Source: Diphasiastrum complanatum (Eukaryota > Streptophyta > Lycopodiopsida > Lycopodiales > Lycopodiaceae). From it: 64,000 nucleotides of DNA. Position 1 is the stretch's first letter. The number at the start of each line of letters is the position of its first letter. A model generated the notes under the pieces. It was not told the DNA's origin, did no database searches, and saw only the letters and a program-made list of their open reading frames with translations. This document shows, in pieces, positions 49,037 through 58,925 of the stretch. The DNA lies in NCBI GenBank assembly GCA_029204225.1, contig CM055106.1, positions 9,968,274 to 10,032,273 on the forward strand, given 5' to 3'. The position numbers and the translations under genes were made by a program.

Positions 49037-49458
49037 CCTTGCCATGTGATAATAGTATGAATAAGGATAAGGCATTCTAGCTATTGTTGTGAGCAATTAT
49101 TTTGTGTAATTAATTCATATATTGTTTTTGAAATTATTTTGGATATTGGTTTGTTGTAAGTTTGTAATAGACATTTTAATGTTTTAAAAAATTGATAAGA
49201 TTTGTAATTGAAATGGATTTATGTTTTGGTTATGAGTTATGCAGTTTGGTAATAATGATAATTATGTTGTATGGATTACAAGTGAGGTTTTGGATTTTTT
49301 TATATATTTTTGGCATGTTATAATATCAAAAATCATAAAAGTTTAAGATTATCTTAAGGCATTTGCGACATTAGATGAGAATAAAAAGCTCAAAATATAA
49401 GTTAGGAAAGTGTGGGAAATTATTTTGTGAAATGAATTTATATTTTGATTTTGGAATT
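49037..49458. other. AT-rich spacer
   Basis: Nothing recognisable was found. Confidence 0.5.
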
Positions 49459-50273
49459 GTTGGATTTATTCCTCTACTCTCCTAAATCCCATGTTAATCT
49501 AGTTTTGTTCATATTGTTGCAATTTTACATGCATTGTCGCACGGTCTGCAGAAATACTCTATTATCGAAGACATGCAACTTGTCGAGTAAGACCGACTTG
49601 GCCAACTTATCGACTTGTCAGGGGAATCTGACAACTCAACCGACTATCGTCGAGGACTGGTATCCCAACTTTATCAACTATCGACAGCGACATGCTCGAC
49701 TCCGAATAGTCGAAGCCTTCTCACACCCATCTTTGTATTGTGCAATTACTTGGAGAATAACAACAATTGCCACGATCTACTCCATACGGCATAACGACTC
49801 CACGCCACCTTCTTGTACACTCATCTGCACAATTGTATATAGAGATAACTATTGTAATCATATAAAATGCATACACTAGAAGTATCAGAGACAGACATTG
49901 TAGATGTTTTCACGCATCCATTTTTTCTTTCAGATTAATTATCAATAATAAGCTCATAGCTTTTACAGAGCGGAGTTAGCTTCCTGAGCACGTGGTTTCG
50001 TCCACTATTGTCTTGTGCTCATAGCATCAATTTGACTTGTATTTTCATACATTAATCTGAATCAATTATTGTCTTCTTATTGTGTTCAGAGTCTTTGTCA
50101 GTATTGTATGCTTTTGCTATTCTGTTTCCTATCTGACTCTCTTACCACTTTGTCTTACTGTCTGCTCTTTTCTTTTTTGCAAAGCACCGCGCAATTCTAT
50201 TTGTGTTCGCCTGCATGATCCATTGCAATCCGTGCAATGGGGAGATTCTTATCTCCCAACATGGTATCAGAGC
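49459..50273 (+). repeat. LTR (803 bp) and primer site
   Basis: Perfect inverted ends TGTTGG (49459) and CCAACA (ending 50261) are followed directly by the primer site TGGTATCAGAGC (50262-50273). A TATA-like GTATATAGAG lies near 49834. The sequence after the primer site is a gag from another family, so this is a truncated element or an LTR left next to it. Confidence 0.7.
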
Positions 50274-50334
50274 AGAGGTTATAGCTCGATAGGCTTCCCA
50301 CGGGACCTGGTTCTATCAACCGATAGAAATGAAC

Positions 50335-50850
50335 TTCTCAAGGAAGTTAGTTAGTGCACAACATCAAGTGAGGTTTGGGAATCTTTGAAGAAGGTTTATG
50401 AGTCCAAGTCTACATGTAGGGTCCTAACCCTAAGGAGACAAAATTTTCAAAGTCTTCAAAAGAAGGAGGTGCTCATGCTTTTGTTTAGAGAGTTAAAGCT
50501 TTGAGTGATGAACTAGCATGCATTAGTGAAAGCATTAAGGATGTGGAGTTTGTTCAAGCTGTTCTTAATGGCTTGTTGGATGATCATGCTAATTTGGTTC
50601 AAAGTTTTGCTATTCAAAAGACATTGCCAAGTATGGTGGATTTGCAAGAGATCTTGGTGAATGAGAAGTTTAGACTTCTATCAAGAGGAGGATCTACTTC
50701 CATTTCTCAAGTTAGAGAGGAGGAGGCTATGTTCTCAAGGGACAAGTTCAAGGGCAAAGGCAAAAACAAGTAGTCAAAAGGTCAAGATCAAGGTGAGCCT
50801 TCTACTTTTGTTGGCAAAAAGAAAGATAGATCCAAAACACCATTGTGTAT
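50335..50850 (+). pseudogene. copia gag fragment
   Basis: It reads through the copia gag (SSEVWESLKKVYESKSTCRV; LNGLLDDHANLVQSFAIQ; KFKGKGKNK then a TAG). The sequence from 50750 to 50845 resembles bases 1-90, which makes it a relative of the element at 1-3978. A frameshift lies near 50460. It stops abruptly near 50850. Confidence 0.75.
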
Positions 50851-51903
50851 CAAACAAGTAATGTTGCAGATTACCCAAAAAAAATTCTTGTTAAAATTTG
50901 GCACTTTTCAGTCTATTTTAAAAACATGCACATTCTTTTTTATCCAAAAAATTAAAAAATCTAAAATTCTTGATTAATACAAATTGTGTATGAAATTCTG
51001 AATAAATACATTTTTTTAACATGCAGTAATAGAAAAACTAAAAAAATTCAAATAAATTAAAACGAGTACCAAAATTCACAAGTCATACAAATCTACATAA
51101 ATTTAATATTTTAACAATTAAAAATTATCACAATTTAAATTATTGGGATATTGAATTAATATATTAATTGAACCAAACATAAAGTTGTAAAATGAATTTG
51201 TTTCTTGTCAATTTAAAAAACTCTCTTTCAGTTTGATTGTATTTAACACGATCATTAGAGGAACAAGCAAAAGAATATGTTCATCACCAATATATAATGG
51301 TCAATGATAAAACAATCAATATTTAATTCATCAGAATTTATAACATAATTGAATCTATATCATATATATTTTTCCAATTGAAATGCATTTGCATTAATTT
51401 GAAACATATTCTTTTAGATTTATTATTTCAAATATTAAAATATAAACAAACTAAAATTCTAATTAGTATCAAAATTATCAATAGAACACAAGGTAATAGA
51501 AAAGCATAATAGTGTTAGCAGTTATATAGAATTTCATAAAAACAAAAGATTAAAACATAATTGAGAAAACAAATAGATTTCATCATACAAAAAATACACT
51601 TAAGATACACACAATTGACATTTTAAACATCTCATAGTAATTCTCAATTGATATTTGTATTTAGAATAAAGTTTATACATCCAAAACCTTGTCATCATTA
51701 TGAGTTGGTCGAGGTTGACCATCCCCATCATGGGCACCGTCACCAACATCACCAACTTCAATATCTTCATCTTGGAGATCAGCAAAATTTCCAGGCTCGT
51801 CTTTAAGAGGAGGTTGTGGCTATGAGGAAGCCACTTGAACTTTCTCGTTGTCGTGGGCGAAATATGCACCCACTTCATCATCAGCATTCAGAAGATCTTT
51901 AAT
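50851..51903. other. Very AT-rich anonymous sequence
   Basis: Long A/T runs; no ORF or repeat structure could be supported. Confidence 0.5.
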
Positions 51904-52253
51904 GGCAACAACCCTTTGCACAATGAAGACCGACTACACAGAATCCTTCTCCAGAGCTATACAATTTCTCTCTTTTTTAAGGACACACACAATAGTGGTG
52001 CCTATTCCAGAACACAGATCTAAAATCCAATTATTATCATATGAAAATAGATCAATTAATTAATTAATTAGCCTCTATGGCAACAACCCTTTGCACAATG
52101 AAGACCGACTACATAGAATCCTTCTTCAGAGCTATACAGTTTCTCTCTTTTTTAAGGGCACACACAGTAGTGGTGCCAGTTCCAGAACATAGATCTAAAA
52201 TCCAATTATTCTCATATGAAAATAGATCAATTAATTAATTTATTAGCCTCTGT
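51904..52253. repeat. 175-bp tandem duplication
   Basis: GGCAACAACCCTTTGCACAA starts at 51904 and 52079. The two copies agree over about 175 bp apart from scattered substitutions, and both end with ATTAAT repeats. Confidence 0.85.
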
Positions 52254-52628
52254 GGCATTGGACGACAATGTCGTGCTACTTGACATTTGTCTAACAAACA
52301 AAAATAGCCTACAGACATCATTTCAAAAGCGCTTAGAAGGCGCTCACCCGGTGTATTATAGACATTTGTTTTGTGCCTATCAAATAAAAATAGAGTAAAA
52401 TTAAAATGAAAAATAAAAACAAAATATGATGTTAAAAAATGCCATCAAAAAAAGAAGAATTAATCAATATGAAATATTTCATAGCAAATCATGGCCCCTG
52501 CATCCGTGTGTCTTGTCCTTTAAGGCCTTGGCAACTACAGCAGCTTGATTGGTGGAATGGAAAAAAAACAATTCTCCAGAGCGAGACACTTGTTATTTCT
52601 TTAAAAGATTTAACAACTTGTAGAATTT

Positions 52629-52900
52629 GATGATATGTAAAAGCGGATTCATCACCCTTGATCCTCTCAGTCTATATCCATAGGGGATATCAGCAGTAAC
52701 AAGGATATATTCCTTTTTGGGCACAATTTGGATAATATCTTTCACATCGCATGTGAAGACGACCCAATGCCACACGCGAAGAGGATCTCTAGGAGAGGTA
52801 AATGATATGAGGAGCGGATCAACGGTAGAACTCACATCCATGAGAGTTCTTCTCCCCCCACACGTGTGAACTTGTTGGATTTTCATCATGGTATCAGAGC
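52629..52900 (+). repeat. Short LTR (260 bp) with primer site
   Basis: Perfect 6-bp inverted ends TGATGA (52629) and TCATCA (52888) are followed directly by TGGTATCAGAGC (52889-52900). The palindrome CACACGTGTG is at 52859-52868. The size is at the small end for LTRs, as in TRIMs. Confidence 0.6.
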
Positions 52901-53658
52901 CAAATTAAGCTTTGCATGCTATTATCACTGATTGTGCAAGAATTTGTGAGCTCAATTCAAGCAAAAAAGCTATTTACCACTTTTTTTTACCTTTTCTTGA
53001 AAAGTGTTTGGATCAAAGAGGATAGAAACAAGATTTTCAGATCAGAATTGACATTGTACGGAATTTTGGAATTCCGCACATGTGAAAATTAGAGTTTTTC
53101 AGACCTCTTTATTTCCTTCATCTTAGATCCAAAGATATTGATGTTACAGCTTGATGGAAAGCTTATAAGGAGTACTTTTCATAGAAATTGATCTCAAATC
53201 AATCTGATGTGTCTATCAAGAGTTATAAGCTCTTAAAGAGGGTAGGGAGAGTCCCAAAATTTGAGTGACCACTTTTTGATTTGATCCAATTTTGCTTGAT
53301 TCACAATCCATTTCTTTCGAGAAATCAATATAAAAAACTTGAGATCAAGACATAATTTTGAGTTATTGAACACATTGAGATTTCTTTGAATCAATAGTGT
53401 TGTCTTTTGAAGCATTTCACACGTGCCAGAAGTAGAATCAAAACTTGTCTATACTCTTCAATTCATTATGGAGATTGATCTAGTTTATCTTGTTTTGGTG
53501 GAATATTTGAGATCTATCTCAAATTCTGTTGCACAATTTCACATAGGATTTGGTAGTACACCCTTGAAGATTCCGATAGTGAAAGAGAGTAGCAACATCT
53601 AGTTTGTCTGGAACAATCTCAAACATATAATTGTCCAATAACAAGAAGTCTTCACAAT
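52901..53658 (+). other. Leader of the 52.6-54.1 kb copia derivative
   Basis: Untranslated region of about 760 bp from the primer site to an ATG at 53659. No ORF of note. Confidence 0.55.
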
Positions 53659-54123
53659 ATGGCACATATAGGAGGATATCTCTTAGAACCAAGTAAAAGA
53701 CTAAGTACCTCCAATTATTCTTCCTCAAAAAGTATTGGTGGTGCTACTTGTTTTGTTACCTTCATTGATGATTTTACAAGATATACTTGGTTGTACCTTC
53801 TTTCTTCAAAAGCTATGGTGTTTGAACACTTCCTAGTTTTCAAAGCTTATGTTGAGAAACAGCTTTCTTTCAAAGTTAAAGCTTTGAGATGTGATGGAAG
53901 AGGTGAATACATCTCCAACAAGTTCTATGATTATTGTGAGGTTGAAGGAATTAAGAGAGAATTTTCTTGTGCTTATTCCCCATCTCAAAATGGGATTGCC
54001 GAAAGGAAAAATCGATCTCTATGTAAATGTGCTAAAACAATCCGAGTTGAAGCTTTTTTGCTGGTGTTGGCGTTGGGTCTAGTAAGCATTAGAGGAGTTC
54101 TCAATATCAAAAAGACCCTTTAA
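53659..54123 (+). pseudogene. gag-integrase fusion made by internal deletion
   Basis: The first ~24 codons are the start of copia gag (YLLEPSKRLSTSNYSS). The frame then passes directly into the integrase core ([41 protein letters not shown]). The missing part is gag, knuckle, protease and pre-integrase. The junction is in frame and stays open for 154 codons. No RT or 3' LTR follows. The start resembles the gag at 11609. Confidence 0.8.
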
Positions 54124-54586
54124 GGAATGCCATGTAGGATATAGAAAAATATCAAAATAAAAAAACAATATTGTTTATTTGCTTGCCCACACCACTCCCA
54201 AGGCCTCTCCAACTCCCAATGATCTAACGACAGTGTCTATAGTCACAGTTAAAAACTGTTAACAGTTCGTAGTATAACTTTATAAATTCAAAAATATTCC
54301 CTCCATTGGTTACAAAAAGGGCAATATTTTCAATAGATCTAGAATATGACCGCCATTCCCAAATTCAAATAAGAAAAAATTGCAAAATGTTTACATATGC
54401 ATTCCTTCCACGAGAATGGAAATATGGGTGCCATCTCCAATTATGAACGCCATCATCACTTTGGAATGGAAATATGAGCACCATCTACCTATTGGAATGA
54501 AAAAATGAGCGTCATTTTCAAATTTGAATCAAGCATACAAGCATGGAGTTTGGATTGATCGTACATAGTATATAATATAATCAAAG
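54124..54586. other. Spacer with no supported feature
   Basis: A GGAATGGAAATATGAGC-like phrase recurs loosely between 54300 and 54520, but no clear unit can be defined. Confidence 0.45.
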
Positions 54587-56245
54587 ATGAGTACTTTGCT
54601 TTGCTTCATAGAATCTGGTCATAGTACTTTGATGCAACTGATTACTTTATTATTGTATCATCTACATGTGGATATCCCTATTGATTTGGCACCTTTCCAG
54701 AGAAGAGGAGGCAAAGGAATTCAAATATCTGCTGAGGATTGTTCTCGTTACAGGGCAGAAGGAAAAAAAAAACTTGGATTTGTGGATAGATGGAACATCA
54801 TATCCACAAGATCCAAGCACTTTGACACATCCCACGTTCTCTTCAATAACTCATTTAGTTACATAGATATGCAATGGACATAGTGGATTACTCGGATATT
54901 GTGAAAGATTGCAGAACCATGGAAAACAACTTTATATGAATAAAGTTCACTTTTTAGAAGGTGAGTTAATTCGGATATCCTCTTATTGTCAGAATAGAGA
55001 TTGTCATCTCCAAAAGACATTAGAAGAAAATGAACAACTTAAAAAAAATAATGAATCATTACAGAAAATAACAATCGATATCAAATCAGAACTAGAGCAA
55101 ATGCAATCAGTCTTATACTCTATTCGTATTGAAAACTTACAATTATTGAAGGATGTGGATTTGGCAAAGAAGAAGGCTGAAAGTAAGAAGCGAAAGCCAA
55201 AAAGTTGCAAGGATATTCAAATGCTTTCAAAAGGAGGTTATTGAAATAGAAGGATCCGTGCATTCAAGTAAGCATATTCTAATTTTTGTAAGTTTTTCAA
55301 TGACATTTGGATTTAATTTCAGCTATGGCGATATTCTGTTAACTATCTATTTTTTTTGCAGATCTGCATTAGTAGCTCCTCGGAATATTAAAGACAATGC
55401 TTCACTAGGAATGTCATTGAACATAATATTGACTTGCAAATCCACTGAGCGTATCATGTAAAGTGTAAAATAGCAGAGTCTTTGATGGTGGACATTCAAA
55501 TGTTTTTAGATAAGACTATAGTTCAGGGTGCTTGTAATTTTGTGGGTATTAGCAGGGAAGCATATGTAACAATATTTAAACTAATTAGAGAAGCTTCTAA
55601 GCAAGTTCAAATTAGAAAAGTCCCAATCCCTAGGACATATCACTTGAAGAAAGAGAGAGATACATTAAACATAGGTATGCATAAGATCACTGGAACTCCA
55701 TTTCATATTGAGGAGGTGTATGAAACTGATGGAAGATCGATATTCTATAATTCATCAAACAATTTATTTGTTGATCTAAATTACTTGCTGAGATACATCG
55801 TCACATTCTATGATATAACCTATGAAAAGGTGAATGGCAAAATAATCATAGTACTTAAGTTAGATGAGTCAGAAATTGTGAAAGGGCAGAAGATGGAGAG
55901 GATTGGTATAACTCTCATGAATGGTGTTCTATCACAAATAGAGAACCAAGAAGATTTCAGATTCAGTGTCCAGTCAGAAAATGATATATGGTGGTTGGCA
56001 GCGTTTCAAGTAACTAGCCTCATTACATTGTAAATTAAGTCTGATTAATTTTTTTGGATAGGTGCTAAAAGAGAATCATGATACATTATCATGGATATTC
56101 TCAAGGACATCTTATCCTAGGATCATCAAGGACCATATGGATGGAGGACTTCTCAATGTTCCAGGAGTTGGAGACTTCAATGTTGAATGGCACTTAGCAG
56201 GTGATTTGAAAACATTAAAATGTATGCATAATGTCTCTCACAGGT
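54587..56245 (+). pseudogene. Multi-exon gene, coiled coil plus possible transposase-like region, cut by an LTR
   Basis: Coding-like pieces are joined by plausible introns: 55267-55361 (GTAAGC..TTTTGCAG) and 56010-56061 (GTAACT..GATAG, phase 0). The first exon region ends with a coiled coil (about 54909-55200, LEENEQLKKNNESLQKI). The second (55362-56009) reads HLKKERDTLNIGMHKITGTP and KIIIVLKLDESEIV. The third ends VEWHLAGDLKTLKCMHNVSH, where an LTR starts at 56246. A block of the type 'KLDGS.., then GGDxKFL' occurs in uncharacterised transposon-like proteins of animals and lower plants, so a transposase is my tentative reading. Frame breaks near 55240 and 55460 suggest a pseudogene. Confidence 0.4.
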
Positions 56246-57092
56246 TGTGAAAAATGCAAAAATAAGCTTGGTAGAGGCCAAAAATCTTGTATATAGATAA
56301 ACACACATGTGTGGAGCCTGTTCCCACGTGTGAAAATAGTGTACTTGTCATGTACCATAATCATATAGGTTGTACATATGATTTAATTCAAGTTCTAGTG
56401 GCTAAAAAGGCCAAAAACTATTTTCTAGACATATGACACATGACATCAGTCTATTGCTTGCATGAGCCATATCCTTTGGTTAGGTGTCACATCCCATGTG
56501 TAGAGGACAGCTCACATGTGTGGAATAAGCTGAAGTAGACGAATTTGGACTTCTAGAAGATTTTCAAGTAGATCTCCATATATAAGGAAGATGGACCAAA
56601 AGTGCTCAAAATAGAAGGTTTTGTCCAAGTGTCAGTTTTGCATGATGAATCATCATATGACAAAGCAACTTCACACATGTGGGATCAAAGGGATGATCAG
56701 TACCACGAGCTCCCACTTATTGTTTATATAGAGTCACATTTGGCCATAATCAATGTGAGACACCAATCTTGGTTTTGAAAGCAATTTTGAGTGATTCTCT
56801 CCATTTGTCTACATTTATTTTGATTGTTTTGAGGTTCTATCAATGTATACTTAATTTTTAGGTTGGATTCCGTACTCAGATAGTGTTTCACACATGTGAA
56901 ACCAGAAAGTACACTTACCTTCAATTAATGATTGTTCTTGTTAGGATTTTGTGTCTAGAATTGATCTAGATTGATCTTAATCTGAAGTAGATTGATAGAT
57001 CAAGTAATTAATTTGACAACCAATCCCTCTTGAGGATCAGATCAGGATCCACTCTTGGTCCTTTTTGTACTTTTTGCACATGGTATCAGAGC
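56246..57092 (+). repeat. LTR (835 bp) and primer site
   Basis: TGTGAAAAATGC (56246) and TTTTTGCACA (ending 57080) form the inverted ends. The primer site TGGTATCAGAGC follows at 57081-57092. A TATA box (CATATATAAGG) lies near 56577. The LTR carries six CAYRTG palindromic sites, including a 12-bp perfect palindrome CACACATGTGTG (56302-56313) and CACACATGTG near 56889. Confidence 0.85.
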
Positions 57093-58512
57093 CAAGTACA
57101 AGAGGTTTTGTTGAAATTGATAGGGTTAATCCAAATCAAAGCCAAAATTAGCAGTTTTTTTGAAAACTAGTCAAACTTTGTGTAGCGAGTTGGATTTGAT
57201 AGCTATCCTCAAAATTTTTGGTCCAAATCTTGTTGTGGGCTGTAGGAACCCTTTTCACACGTGTGAGGCCGTACAGCTCCTATTTTGACTGAGAAATTTA
57301 AAAAATTTGTAGAATTTGACTCACATACTCAATTTGATTGATTTTTGGTGCAAAATCAAACATTTTCTATAGAGAATCTAATCCCTTGATTAGTTCTTGG
57401 ATTAGATCAGCCAAGAAATTAAATTTGAAGCTTGAATTAGGTGCATTAATTGATTATCTCTGATTTTTTGAGTGCATGTTGAAGTTGAGAGAGATTTTGC
57501 TAAAAATCATAGATTAAGGAGTGATATGCAAGGTGAGAGGATAAAATCCATTGTACTATCACTCTAGATTTGTTCAAGAGTGATAGGGTCAAGTTTGGAA
57601 GCATCAATTTGCTAGTTTGGCATAGATTGGCTTCAATTGAGAGTTCTAGAAAAGAGATTGAGATCCAAGTCACATTGTTCAACCCTACTCAATTTGTTTG
57701 AGTGATTGTAAGGTTTGAAAAGAGTCATTAAGGTGTCTATGACAAATGTGTAGAGAGAGATCCAATTTTCTAAGAGTTCTTTCCTTTGTAGAGGGCAAGA
57801 TCTAGAAGCTCATTATGTGTTGTTATTGGTGAAGAATTTGTCTTCTCCTATGTGATCAAATCTTTCTAAGTGGTATTAGCTCTTTGAAGCAAAATATCTT
57901 AGTGAGAAAAATCACAAATTTTGATTTTGAATTTCATTCCAAGTCTTAAAAGGTAGAGTAATTGGTGGAATCCAATAGGAGTGATTGAATTCAATCTGTT
58001 GAGCAAAAATTGACATAGTACGCATAAAACTCAAACTAGTTCTATTCAACTTTCTTTGTGAGAGTGTGAGGGTCAATTTGTGATTCCATTGGATGTCTAG
58101 AATGAGGAGGAGTCCATATTTGAGTATTCATGCATGGTTGAGATCTTTGTGAATCTCTAGTTGTCTAAAATTTTAAGCTTTGTGAAAAATTGGTGGTATA
58201 GTTTGTTTTCAATTCAAATCAAATTCATTCTAAATCTCAAGAGTGAGATTATTTGGGTCAAGAGTGAGTCCAAAAGAAGTGATTAAGTTTGATTTTCATG
58301 TATTTGAAACAAAACCCATCTTTTGTTCAAGAATCTCAAGTGTTGAGAGAACTAGTCAAGTGAAAAGGAAAATCTAGGTGTCAAATCTTTTCATGTGCAA
58401 TTCAATTTTCAAAAGAAAGAGTCATTGGTATTTGATGAGTCCAATAGGAAGGATCAAAATCAGAACAATCATCTAAATGGACCCTCGTGTCAATAAAAAA
58501 GGTATCTATATC
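57093..58512 (+). other. Leader-like region without gag
   Basis: About 1.4 kb follow the primer site with no ORF of note. It is bounded on the right by a - strand LTR fragment. It could be the internal region of a coding-free (LARD-like) element or a truncated leader. Confidence 0.45.
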
Positions 58513-58800
58513 TACATGTGAGCTGTCCTCTACACATGGGATGTGACACCTAACCAAAGGATGTGGCTCATGCAAGCAATAGACTGATGCCATGTGTCAT
58601 ATGTCTAGAAAACTAGTTTTTGGCCTTTTTAGCCACTAGAACTTGAATTAAATCATATGTACAACCTATATGATTATGTTACATGACAAGTACACTATTT
58701 TCACACGTGGGAACAGGCTCCACACATGTGTGTTTATCTATATACAAGATTTTTGGCCTCTACCAAGCTTATTTTTGCATTTTTCACACTCCTCAAAAAT
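58513..58800 (-). repeat. Truncated 3' LTR and polypurine tract
   Basis: The inverse complement of 56246-56522 is found here, ending at 58788. On the - strand the tract ATTTTTGAGGAG (58789-58800) precedes it. The LTR is cut at 58513, leaving 276 bp. With the LTR at 56246 it forms a long inverted repeat with a 2-kb spacer. Confidence 0.85.
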
Positions 58801-58925
58801 CTAGCTTGGTAAATCTAGCTTGATGGAAAACATGATGATCTTGAACTTGACTCCATGGGCTGAATTGGTCTTTGCTGGTTCAAAAGATGTGAAGATCAGC
58901 CAATGAACTTGATGTTGATCTAAAA

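Noticed and set aside
52593-52889. - strand 98-codon ORF with a DIPYG string, possible methyltransferase
   Set aside because: It overlaps a short LTR with primer site, and the string alone is too little to claim a DPPY-type enzyme.
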